Positions 42,110-50,501 of a stretch of 64,000 nucleotides of DNA are shown piece by piece. A program made the position numbers and the translations under genes. Origin of the DNA: Bacteroides sp. MSB163 (GTDB lineage Bacteria; Bacteroidota; Bacteroidia; Bacteroidales; Bacteroidaceae); the NCBI RefSeq assembly GCF_036416795.1, contig NZ_CP143867.1, positions 6,316,001 through 6,380,000 of the forward strand, read 5' to 3'. How positions within the stretch are numbered: the first letter of the stretch is position 1; each line of letters begins with the position of its first letter. Under the pieces are notes generated by a model. It ran no database searches. It worked only from the letters and a program-made list of their open reading frames with translations, and was not told where the DNA came from.

Positions 42110-42895
42110 ATGAAAAAGATTATAGTATTTATTTGCCTGTTGACACTAGTAAGCACTGTGAATATCGCTCATGCACAAGAAGAAAGAAATCACGGTATTA
42201 TCTGGTCTTCACTGCATGGATTAGAATATGAAATAAAAGCCGGTATAAATATCGGTGGAGCTACTCCCCTCCCTCTGCCTCAAGAAATTAGAGCATTGAC
42301 AGGATACAGTCCTAATATCTACCTTTCTATAGAAGGAAATATCACAAAATGGTTCACCAAAAAGAAAAATTGGGGAATGACATTAGGTATAAAGATTGAG
42401 AACAAAGGTATGGAAGCTGATGCTCGTGTAAAAAATTATAGTATGGAAATCATTGGAGGAGGAGGCGAACGTCTGTCGGGTAACTGGACTGGTGATGTAA
42501 AAACTAAATTCCGAGCTGCATACTTCTCTATTCCCGTACTAGCTACTTATCAGCTTAGTAATCGCGTCAGACTAAGTGCTGGTCCGTATATCTCATTCAA
42601 AACCAATGGAGACTTTAACGGATATGTTTCTGAAGGATATTTAAGGAAAGAAGATCCTACAGGTACTAAAGTGGAATTTACCGGAGACAACACAGCTCCT
42701 TATGACTTTTCTGATGATTTGCGTTCTTTCCAATGGGGCGTACAAGCCGGCGCAAGTTGGAGGGCTTTCAAACGTCTTACGGTACATGGAGATATCACTT
42801 GGGGATTAAATAATATCTTCAATAAAGACTTCCAGACAATCACTTTCAATATGTATCCTATTTATCTGAACGTTGGATTCGGATATGCTTTCTAA
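42110..42895 (+). CDS. Outer membrane beta-barrel protein (PorT family-like)
   Basis: The 261-residue protein has a signal peptide (ending AHAQ) and a series of amphipathic beta-strands ending in an aromatic residue (NVGFGYAF), typical of an eight-stranded outer membrane barrel. Segments such as YFSIPVLATYQLSNRVRLSA and QWGVQAGASWRAFKRLTVHG match the OMP_b-brl_2/PorT pattern. It lies 11 bp after the PCMD lipoprotein gene, so the two probably act together at the outer membrane. No ligand or function is evident. A long terminator hairpin follows. Confidence 0.85.
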   Translation: MKKIIVFICLLTLVSTVNIAHAQEERNHGIIWSSLHGLEYEIKAGINIGGATPLPLPQEIRALTGYSPNIYLSIEGNITKWFTKKKNWGMTLGIKIENKGMEADARVKNYSMEIIGGGGERLSGNWTGDVKTKFRAAYFSIPVLATYQLSNRVRLSAGPYISFKTNGDFNGYVSEGYLRKEDPTGTKVEFTGDNTAPYDFSDDLRSFQWGVQAGASWRAFKRLTVHGDITWGLNNIFNKDFQTITFNMYPIYLNVGFGYAF

Positions 42896-42911
42896 GGATA
42901 TTCAGTAATAG

Positions 42912-42962
42912 AAAAATATAAGGCAATTAGTTCCTAATGAATTAATTGCCTTATATTTTTAG
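42912..42962 (+). terminator. Terminator after the beta-barrel gene
   Basis: AAAATATAAGGCAATTA pairs with TAATTGCCTTATATTTT around a short loop and ends in a T-run. Confidence 0.88.
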
Positions 42963-43107
42963 AATATTCTCCACCTCTCCCTTTACACTCTATCGCAGAT
43001 ACTTCCAAGAAATGATATTCTTGATAATACTAATATAGCAAAACCAATCTCCATAAATAGAACTACTACTTACTTTACAATAGTACACATTGAGATTACC
43101 CCCTAAT

Positions 43108-43144
43108 AAAAAATCTCCTGCCTAGTTTAAGGCAGGAGATTTCT
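43108..43144 (-). terminator. Terminator of the long PCMD lipoprotein gene
   Basis: AAATCTCCTGCC and GGCAGGAGATTT form a 12-bp stem; on the minus strand it ends in TTTTTTA. The stretch 42963-43107 between the two terminators shows nothing else. Confidence 0.88.
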
Positions 43145-43174
43145 ATTTATGAGATTTTCTATTGTTACAAGAAA

Positions 43175-45061
43175 TTATTCCACAGCTAAATATTTCACGT
43201 ACAAGCTACTCAAATCAGCTCCCATAAACTGGTCGCCCCATTTACTGGAAGTACATACAATAGCCAACTTATATTTCTTAGTTGCATCATATGAACCATT
43301 ACCAGTTTCTTTGAAATCAACAGTTAATGTTTGATAATCACTCTTTGCTGTTCCGTCTGTTAATTCAGCTTTCAGAATAACCTTATCAGACGTATTGACA
43401 TTCGTACCATCCAAAGCTTCATCATAGCTGCTCACCTCAAATAAATAAGCTGCTATAGAGCATTGATCTACTTCCTTATCATCAACAAGCACAGCATGAT
43501 TCCTACCATCCTTTGTTACACTTTGATACACAGGTGAACCCGGAGTATATTTATAAGTAAAAGTAAACTTACTAGGCTTCTTGTTATAAGGCAAACCAAA
43601 TTTAGTACTCTTCAACGTATTCGTAATATTAATGCTAAAAACACCAGAGAATAAAGTTCCGGCAGTTATTGCAGGTACCAAAGTAGGATTATTTCCTTCT
43701 TTTGTTAATGTTTTGAAAGTAGTTACCCGGGCAGCACCATCAGCAGCTTTCACTACAGGAAGTTTCGGATCATCAGGCATAATAATTCCCATTAAGGGCA
43801 ATAAAGTAGCCGCATCATTAGAAGAAGTCAGACCTACCGGATCCTTTTCTCCCCATTCTTTCATATCAAACACCATAGTTGTAACAAAACGCTCTATCTT
43901 AATAAGAAAATCTTTAGTTGTATTAGGATCTTCTGCTACCATATGATATTTAATATAATCATCGCTGCCCTTCAATACGGAAAAGTCAATTGGCTGCTTA
44001 CCATCTATCTGGTCCTGAGACAGACGCACATCGTCTTGACCGGCTACATGTACCAAAATGTACTCAACCGAACCTTTATCTGTCACTTTATAGCTAGGGG
44101 TTATCAGCAAATCTTTATCCGGAGTATTATCCCAAATCTTCAGTGTCAGAGCTGTAGTACCCGTCTTTTTCTGTTCCAGAACTGCATCACTTTCGATGAT
44201 CATTTCTTCCATATTTATAGTCTGACTCTCAACTACACTTCCACCTTGGAAATCAACTTTTACTTTCAATCCCAGTGCATCAATATTAAGTTTTAAAGTC
44301 ATATCTTCACCGATAATCGTACCATTCAGATCAGCGGTCACTTCACCGATAGGATCTTGTAACTTCAATATTCTGGCTTCTGCTCCAAAAGCATAGACCT
44401 CACCTCTTTTTACTACAGGAATAGTATCTACTGTGATATCACCCAGCTCAATTCCCTCAAAAGCAAAGTTCTTAATAGCTAATTTTATCATAGCTGTATC
44501 TCTTTGCTCCATTTTATAAGAATAAGGTTTGCTGATGTAAACACGCTGTTCCATTGTTACCGGATTAGGAATATTAGATACATTAATATCCATATCACCT
44601 TTATATACCTTTTTATAGAAAGAAGTTACGTTTACCGTATCACCTTCTATTTCCGTCAATGTCACATTAGCTGTCAACACCTTCTCATCAACCGTACCTT
44701 CTACTTTTACATTGTACCCAGATACATCATCTGAAACCTCTCCTTTCAAGGTACTGGCATAGATGCTCTTCGTTATTACAGAAAATTCAGCATTAGGTAT
44801 TTTGAATTCAGTAACTCCAGGAACCACGTTAAATAAAACGATAGTTACTTTATCACTAGCATCCGATTTAGCAAGTTCAATTTTAGCATCTTGTGCAACA
44901 GCCCCCGCACCTTCAACTGCTAATTTGAGGTTCTCTCCAGAATATTCAGCTACTACATCCTCTACTGTAGGAGGAACTTCCGGCTCTTCGTCATCTTTAC
45001 AAGCAGTGAATACACTCATTGAGCAGATCAATGCAAACAAATAAAATAAATTCTTCTTCAT
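43175..45061 (-). CDS. PCMD domain-containing surface lipoprotein (long form)
   Basis: The 628-residue protein has a lipoprotein signal peptide (lipobox FTAC, Cys21) followed by an acidic stretch (KDDEEPEVPP) that often marks surface-exposed Bacteroides lipoproteins. The middle part (about 30-300) is all-beta, with two similar halves that may be a DUF4925-type region, then an Ig-like segment (about 300-390) and a C-terminal PCMD domain (about 400-628). The C-terminal domain is a paralogue of the one at 41-42 kb on the opposite strand. The function is unknown; a surface glycan-related role is inference. Confidence 0.85.
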   Translation of the reverse strand: MKKNLFYLFALICSMSVFTACKDDEEPEVPPTVEDVVAEYSGENLKLAVEGAGAVAQDAKIELAKSDASDKVTIVLFNVVPGVTEFKIPNAEFSVITKSIYASTLKGEVSDDVSGYNVKVEGTVDEKVLTANVTLTEIEGDTVNVTSFYKKVYKGDMDINVSNIPNPVTMEQRVYISKPYSYKMEQRDTAMIKLAIKNFAFEGIELGDITVDTIPVVKRGEVYAFGAEARILKLQDPIGEVTADLNGTIIGEDMTLKLNIDALGLKVKVDFQGGSVVESQTINMEEMIIESDAVLEQKKTGTTALTLKIWDNTPDKDLLITPSYKVTDKGSVEYILVHVAGQDDVRLSQDQIDGKQPIDFSVLKGSDDYIKYHMVAEDPNTTKDFLIKIERFVTTMVFDMKEWGEKDPVGLTSSNDAATLLPLMGIIMPDDPKLPVVKAADGAARVTTFKTLTKEGNNPTLVPAITAGTLFSGVFSINITNTLKSTKFGLPYNKKPSKFTFTYKYTPGSPVYQSVTKDGRNHAVLVDDKEVDQCSIAAYLFEVSSYDEALDGTNVNTSDKVILKAELTDGTAKSDYQTLTVDFKETGNGSYDATKKYKLAIVCTSSKWGDQFMGADLSSLYVKYLAVE

Positions 45062-45543
45062 AATTCTGTTGTTTAGTTAATACAATCCTTCTCAACGAAG
45101 GCAACAATGTTCTATTTTTATTAAACAAGTTTACGCGGGCACAAAGAAACAGCTTATAATGCACATAAAAAAGGTCTGTTCTACATTTTAATGTTCCATT
45201 TTTAATTTTCTCTTTACTTATCTTCAATAGATATATAAGTATATTAGAACGTTTACCCAGAACAATATACAAATAAATAGAGCAAATTGTTCTTTATAAT
45301 CCTTGTTGTTCAGTTAATAATAGCTTCCCAACACTGGATAGCCGTGCCTTTTCTTCATATCACTTTCGGGGTGCAAAATAACCGCTTTTTGCCACACCAA
45401 ACAAGGTCAATACATTAATATTTTTGTCCTTTTTTTAATATTTTCTGTAATATCCCCCATTTATATAGGCATTTCTATACTTTATTTTATAGAGAATAGG
45501 ATTATAAACCTCTCATACCAGTTCTTCCCCACTTTCACCCCAC
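45062..45543. other. AT-rich intergenic sequence without a recognised gene
   Basis: This 482-bp stretch upstream of the long PCMD lipoprotein gene has short similar segments (TTGTTTAGTTAATA at 45069-45082 and TTGTTCAGTTAATA near 45306-45319) but no credible open frame or clear promoter. The palindromic repeat follows at 45544. Confidence 0.6.
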
Positions 45544-45668
45544 CCAGAACGCACTTGCTCCGTACCAAGTCCGTAGTTTCTCCGTCTAAAGGTACTTCTG
45601 ACCGAAAAATGTACGGAGCAAGTACGGTTCAGATACAGTTCGGGTACGATCCTGGCACAATTCAACAC
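45544..45668 (+). repeat. Palindromic interspersed repeat, copy A
   Basis: The element contains CTTGCTCCGTAC (45554-45565) and its exact complement GTACGGAGCAAG (45611-45622). It aligns nearly end to end with 61569-61440 read on the minus strand, including the flanking GATAC-TTCGGGTAC and AATT-AACAC segments. No coding function is likely. Confidence 0.85.
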
Positions 45669-45824
45669 AGGATAAAAAACACCTCATTCCATAAAAAAAC
45701 AATATTTCTTCCTTCTCATGAGAAAAAATCCATAACTATTTGTTATCTTTAGGCATCCAAAAGCTTTTATTCAAAGGATTTGGCATGAATAAACCTTATA
45801 CATAAACCATTAAAGCAAAAGATT

Positions 45825-46901
45825 ATGTTCAACTCATTCGGCAACATTCTCCGCCTTACCAGCTTTGGGGAGTCACATGGTAAAGGCATCGGAGGCGTCA
45901 TTGATGGATTTCCCGCTGGTATCCGCATTGACATGGATTTCGTGCAAGCGGAACTGAATCGTCGCCGTCCCGGGCAATCCCTCATCACAACGGCACGGAA
46001 GGAAGGTGATAAAGTAGAATTCCTTTCAGGTATCTTCGAAGGTAAATCGACAGGATGTCCCATCGGATTCATAGTATGGAACGAAAATCAACATTCCAGT
46101 GATTATGATAATATGAAGGAAGTGTACCGCCCCTCGCACGCGGATTATACATATAAAGTGAAATACGGCATTCGCGACTATCGCGGTGGCGGACGTTCAT
46201 CGGCACGCGAAACCATTTCACGCGTAGTGGCAGGTGCGCTTGCCAAACAAGCACTCCGTCAGCTGGGGGTACACATTACGGCATATACCTCGCAGGTAGG
46301 CCCCATTCGTCTGGAAGAAAACTATACCGCTTATGACCTTGATCTTATAGATACCAATCCCGTACGTTGTCCGGATCCTGTAAAGGCGAAGGAAATGGAA
46401 GAGCTGATTTTCAAGATCAAGGGAGAAGGTGACACCATCGGAGGTGTAGTGACGTGTGTCATCAAAGGATGCCCTATCGGACTGGGACAACCGGTATTCG
46501 GCAAATTACACGCTTCGCTTGCCTCGGCCATGCTCAGTATCAATGCTGCCAAAGCATTCGAATACGGTGACGGATTTAAAGGCCTGAAGCAAAAAGGTTC
46601 GGAACAGAACGATGTATTCTTCAATAACTGCGGACGTATTGAAACGAAAACCAATCACTCCGGTGGTATTCAAGGTGGCATCAGCAACGGACAGGACATC
46701 TTCTTCCGTGTTGCATTCAAACCTGTAGCCACCGTACTTATGGAGCAACATACGGTCAACATAGATGGAATAGACACCACACTGAAAGCCCGCGGTCGCC
46801 ATGATCCGTGCGTATTGCCACGCGCAGTACCCATCGTAGAGGCAATGGCCGCCATGACCATACTGGACTTTTATCTTATTGACCGTACTACACAATTATA
46901 A
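45825..46901 (+). CDS. aroC: Chorismate synthase
   Basis: Chorismate synthase completes the shikimate pathway, forming chorismate from EPSP with reduced FMN. The 358-residue protein has the family signatures TSFGESHGKGIGGVIDGFPA near residue 10, RRPGQS near 48, DYRGGGRSSARET near 125 and the C-terminal GRHDPCVLPRAVPIVEA. A weak -7 box (TATCTTTA at 45744) lies upstream. An octamer-repeat hairpin separates it from the M20 peptidase gene 95 bp downstream. Confidence 0.96.
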   Translation: MFNSFGNILRLTSFGESHGKGIGGVIDGFPAGIRIDMDFVQAELNRRRPGQSLITTARKEGDKVEFLSGIFEGKSTGCPIGFIVWNENQHSSDYDNMKEVYRPSHADYTYKVKYGIRDYRGGGRSSARETISRVVAGALAKQALRQLGVHITAYTSQVGPIRLEENYTAYDLDLIDTNPVRCPDPVKAKEMEELIFKIKGEGDTIGGVVTCVIKGCPIGLGQPVFGKLHASLASAMLSINAAKAFEYGDGFKGLKQKGSEQNDVFFNNCGRIETKTNHSGGIQGGISNGQDIFFRVAFKPVATVLMEQHTVNIDGIDTTLKARGRHDPCVLPRAVPIVEAMAAMTILDFYLIDRTTQL

Positions 46902-46902
46902 G

Positions 46903-46985
46903 AATGATAAAGTGGTAAAGTAATAGGGTGATAAAGTGACATCACCCTATCACTCTACCACCTTATCACCTCCTATCACTTTATT
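46903..46985. repeat. Hairpin with octamer-repeat arms after aroC
   Basis: ATAGGGTGAT (46923-46932) and ATCACCCTAT (46941-46950) form a perfect inner stem. The outer arms are made of related 8-bp units (GGTGATAA, AGTGGTAA, AGTAATAG) and their complements. It follows the aroC stop by 1 bp. Confidence 0.8.
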
Positions 46986-46995
46986 ATATATATTT

Positions 46996-48357
46996 ATGAA
47001 CGAAATACAGAAATACATTTCAGAGAATGAACCCAAGATGCTGGAAGACCTGTTCAGCCTCATCCGTATACCAAGTATCAGTGCAAAACCGGAACACCAT
47101 GATGATATGCTGGCCTGTGCAGAGCGTTGGGCGCAACTTCTGATTGAAGCCGGTGCAGACGAAGCATTGGTGATGCCCTCCAAAGGTAATCCGATTGTTT
47201 TCGGACAGAAGACAGTAGATCCTACAGCAAAAACAGTTTTGATATATGCGCATTACGACGTGATGCCCGCAGAGCCGTTAGAACTATGGAAAAGTGAACC
47301 TTTCGAACCGGAAATACGTGACGGACACATCTGGGCACGCGGTGTGGATGATGACAAAGGGCAAGCATTCATCCAAGTGAAAGCTTTCGAATACCTTGTG
47401 AAGCACGGTATGTTGAAGAACAATGTCAAGTTCATTTTCGAGGGTGAAGAAGAAATTGGCTCACCCAGTCTGGAATCTTTCTGTGAAGATCATAAAGAAC
47501 TATTAAAAGCCGATGTCATTCTGGTATCCGACACCAGCATGCTAGGAGCGGACTTACCCTCACTCACTACAGGACTCCGCGGACTGGCATATTGGGAAAT
47601 AGAAGTAACCGGACCTAATCGCGACCTGCATTCAGGACATTTTGGAGGTGCTGTTGCCAATCCCATCAACGTACTATGCGGCATGATTGCCAAAGTGGTA
47701 GATGCGGATGGACGCATCACGGTGCCCGGTTTCTACGATGACGTAGAAGAAGTGCCGCAGGCAGAACGTGATATGATTGCACACATTCCGTTTAATGAAG
47801 AAAAGTACAAAACCGCTATTGGCGTAAAAGAACTGTTCGGAGAAAAAGGTTACAGTACGCTGGAGCGTAACAGTTGTCGTCCTTCATTCGACGTTTGCGG
47901 CATCTGGGGCGGATATACCGGTGAAGGTTCTAAAACGGTACTTCCATCCAAAGCTACGGCAAAAGTATCCTGCCGTCTGGTTCCGCATCAGGACCACCAC
48001 AAGATCTCGCAAATGTTTGCCGATTATATTCGGAGTATTGCTCCGGATACGGTACAAGTGAAGGTGACACCGATGCACGGAGGACAAGGTTATGTATGTC
48101 CTATCAGCCTGCCTGCCTATCAGGCCGCCGAGAAAGGTTTTGAAAAAGCATTCGGGAAAAAGCCACTGGCTGTGCGGCGCGGAGGAAGTATCCCTATCAT
48201 TTCAACGTTCGAACAGGTACTTGGCATTAAGACAGTGCTCATGGGCTTTGGATTAGAATCAAATGCCATTCACTCACCCAACGAAAACTTCCCGCTCGAT
48301 ATTTTCAGAAAAGGAATTGAAGCGGTGGTAGAGTTTTATTTAATTCTTAATTCTTAA
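46996..48357 (+). CDS. M20 family dipeptidase
   Basis: The 453-residue protein is a zinc-dependent M20 peptidase, probably a cytoplasmic dipeptidase. Metal ligands and catalytic residues are seen in YAHYDVMPAEP (His, Asp; about residue 91), RGVDDDKGQ, FEGEEEIGSPS (Glu-Glu), SDTSM and the late IHSPNE. The ATG at 46996 (MNEIQKYI) is chosen; the frame upstream passes through the octamer-repeat hairpin. The last five codons and the TAA stop are formed by a tandem TAATTCT heptamer repeat. Confidence 0.94.
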   Translation: MNEIQKYISENEPKMLEDLFSLIRIPSISAKPEHHDDMLACAERWAQLLIEAGADEALVMPSKGNPIVFGQKTVDPTAKTVLIYAHYDVMPAEPLELWKSEPFEPEIRDGHIWARGVDDDKGQAFIQVKAFEYLVKHGMLKNNVKFIFEGEEEIGSPSLESFCEDHKELLKADVILVSDTSMLGADLPSLTTGLRGLAYWEIEVTGPNRDLHSGHFGGAVANPINVLCGMIAKVVDADGRITVPGFYDDVEEVPQAERDMIAHIPFNEEKYKTAIGVKELFGEKGYSTLERNSCRPSFDVCGIWGGYTGEGSKTVLPSKATAKVSCRLVPHQDHHKISQMFADYIRSIAPDTVQVKVTPMHGGQGYVCPISLPAYQAAEKGFEKAFGKKPLAVRRGGSIPIISTFEQVLGIKTVLMGFGLESNAIHSPNENFPLDIFRKGIEAVVEFYLILNS

Positions 48358-48368
48358 TTCTTCATTTA
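48341..48368. repeat. Heptamer repeat at the convergent ends of two genes
   Basis: Tandem TAATTCT units (48341-48361) encode the last codons and the TAA of the M20 peptidase gene, and the adjoining TTCATTT holds the TGA of the OmpA-family gene on the other strand. The two stops are only 4 bp apart. Confidence 0.85.
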
Positions 48369-50365
48369 AAAGTTGTCCTCAACACCTTGAACTCTGTACG
48401 ACGGTTAATCGCATTACAAATCTCCTGCTGTTCCGGCGGGAGATTTTTTATAAACTCTTCTGTCAACACATCCCCCTCTTTCAGGAAAGGTGCTGATTTC
48501 AGCGTAAACTTGGTCACTGTTTTAGGTTGCTGTTCACCATATCCTTTCGGTGTAAGACGTTCCGGATCAATCCCTCCCTTAATAAGATAGCGTACAACAG
48601 ACTCTGCACGGCGTTGCGAAAGACGAAGATTATAATCATCATTTCCTTTATAATCGCAATGCGCAGACAGTTCGATAGTAACATTCGGATTGTCATTCAG
48701 CAACTCTATCAGTTCATCCAGAGCCACTGTAGATTCTGACGTCAGATCAGCCTTATCAAACTCATAAAAAATATTCTCTATCAGTACAGGGCGGGTAATG
48801 GAAGATAACGGAAACTCAAGTTCATAGAGACGATCCTCATTAATATTTTCCGTTGCCATTTCTTCTTTGTCATTCAAATAGCCACGGCAGGAGGCCAGCA
48901 GGGCATAACGGCATCCCGGCTCGAGCTCTTGAGTGAAAGTACCGTCTTTCTTCACGTCTATCTTTAAATAAGTACCGTCATCCCCCACCAAAGTGACAAG
49001 CGCATCAGAGAGCGCATCTCCCTCCTTATCGTATACCAATCCTTTCAAGACATGATGTACCTCAGGAAACTCAAAACTATAAATATGATCCCAGCCACGG
49101 GCATCTCCACGGTTAGAAGAAAAGAAACCCCGATTGGGAGCACCGGGCTCAAAAGTCATACCGAAATCGTCACCCTGTGAATTCACCGGAGGCTGCATAT
49201 TCTCAATACGCCATCGCCCCGTCAAGCTATCTGTTATAGCACGGAAGATATCCAGCCCCCCCATACCGGGATGTCCGGTAGAAGAGAAATACAAAGTACC
49301 ATCCGGTGAAAAGCCAGGAAACATCTCATCAGCAGAGGTGTTTATTTCAGGTCCCAGATTGTCGACATAGCCGAAACCGTCGCGGGTTATGTTAATACGC
49401 CACAAATCCAACCCTCCCTGCCCACCGGGCATATCAGATACAAAATAAAGATAATCACCCGCAGGAGACAACGCCGGATGAGCGACAGAAGAAAGCGTAT
49501 CATTCAGAATTACACATTTCTGGGGAGCTCCCCACTCTGCCCCGGCACGCTGAGAAACATAAATCTCGGCATAAGCAGGCGCATTGGGCAAGGTCCGGCA
49601 GCGGGTAAAATACATTGTTTTACCATCCGACGAAAAAGAGCAGGCCCCCTCTTCAAACTCACTATTCACTTCCGAAGCAAGCGGTTCAGGCTTCTGCCAT
49701 TGTTTCTTTTCATTCCGTTTAGAATAAAATATATCAGCACTTTTCATCCCGGTAATACCGTTCAGGTCAGTACCTTTCGTTTCATTACGGGTAGAGGTGA
49801 AATACAAGATATCGGGATCATCTCCCGCATACATAGGAGAATAATCGCTCCGGCGGGAAACAAGAATAGGCACCCGTTTTACAATATACCGGGTAGGCTT
49901 CTTTTTCCATTCCTGCGCCAGACGACAAGAAGTGAGTCCGATTTGTGTCAGAGAGTCTTTACGTTCTTTCCCGGCAGGCAAGGTCTGTGCGTAAGCAAGG
50001 TAATTCTCATAATAAGGTATAGCCGCCGCATACTCACCATTCTTACGGAGCATTTCCGCCAGATAAAAATGAGAGAGAGTATCCGGATAACGATAACGGA
50101 CAGCATTCATATAAGCGCCTTTAGCCTTCAATGTATAATTGATGCGACGGTAACAATCGCCTTGTTTATAGGCCAATACGCCCCGTTGCGAACGATCTTT
50201 CGGAGAAGTACGGGTATAGGCGGTTTTATAATGGCGGGCAGCATCAAAGTATTCACCACGAGCATAGCTTTGCTCTGCCTGGCGCAAACTCCGCCCCACT
50301 CCACAAGAAGTGAGAAGTAAACCGACAGAAAGGAAAAAGAAAAGAAAACGCCTATATAATCTCAT
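48362..50365 (-). CDS. OmpA-family lipoprotein with TPR and PD40 repeats (PorE-like architecture)
   Basis: The 667-residue protein has a lipobox (LLTSC, Cys21), TPR-like helices (about 25-150), a PD40/beta-propeller region (about 170-440; repeated SxDGKTMYFTS-like strands such as FSPDGTLYFSSTG), a carboxypeptidase regulatory-like domain (about 450-520) and a C-terminal OmpA peptidoglycan-binding domain (about 535-667; YEFDKADLTSES, LSAHCDYKGNDDYNLRLSQR). The domain order is that of PorE of the type IX secretion system, but similar proteins occur outside it. It likely anchors an outer membrane complex to peptidoglycan. Confidence 0.87.
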   Translation of the reverse strand: MRLYRRFLFFFLSVGLLLTSCGVGRSLRQAEQSYARGEYFDAARHYKTAYTRTSPKDRSQRGVLAYKQGDCYRRINYTLKAKGAYMNAVRYRYPDTLSHFYLAEMLRKNGEYAAAIPYYENYLAYAQTLPAGKERKDSLTQIGLTSCRLAQEWKKKPTRYIVKRVPILVSRRSDYSPMYAGDDPDILYFTSTRNETKGTDLNGITGMKSADIFYSKRNEKKQWQKPEPLASEVNSEFEEGACSFSSDGKTMYFTRCRTLPNAPAYAEIYVSQRAGAEWGAPQKCVILNDTLSSVAHPALSPAGDYLYFVSDMPGGQGGLDLWRINITRDGFGYVDNLGPEINTSADEMFPGFSPDGTLYFSSTGHPGMGGLDIFRAITDSLTGRWRIENMQPPVNSQGDDFGMTFEPGAPNRGFFSSNRGDARGWDHIYSFEFPEVHHVLKGLVYDKEGDALSDALVTLVGDDGTYLKIDVKKDGTFTQELEPGCRYALLASCRGYLNDKEEMATENINEDRLYELEFPLSSITRPVLIENIFYEFDKADLTSESTVALDELIELLNDNPNVTIELSAHCDYKGNDDYNLRLSQRRAESVVRYLIKGGIDPERLTPKGYGEQQPKTVTKFTLKSAPFLKEGDVLTEEFIKNLPPEQQEICNAINRRTEFKVLRTTFK

Positions 50366-50457
50366 GCTCCATTACTTTTCATTGCTCATTCTAATAAACT
50401 GAAAAATCGGCAGATTATTGTATCTTTCATCCCTTCTCGTTACATTTGCAGAAAGCT

Positions 50458-50496
50458 CAGATAGCCTGATGCTCTAAGAGCCTTTCAGACTATCTG
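50458..50496 (-). terminator. Hairpin after topB
   Basis: CAGATAG-CTGA-CTCT pairs imperfectly with AGAG-TCAG-CTATCTG. It lies 6 bp beyond the topB stop and probably ends that transcript, although the T-run is weak. Confidence 0.55.
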
Positions 50497-50501
50497 TATC
50501 C

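Noticed and set aside
45555..45752. 65-codon frame similar in part to a frame at 61373-61564
   Set aside because: The similarity is explained by the palindromic repeat copies A and B; neither frame has a ribosome site or family match.
46936..46995. 20-codon upstream extension of the M20 peptidase
   Set aside because: It is encoded by the octamer-repeat hairpin and has no family similarity.
49478..50320. 280-codon open frame on the plus strand
   Set aside because: It lies antisense within the OmpA-family lipoprotein gene, whose domains are clear; the composition is that of a shadow frame.
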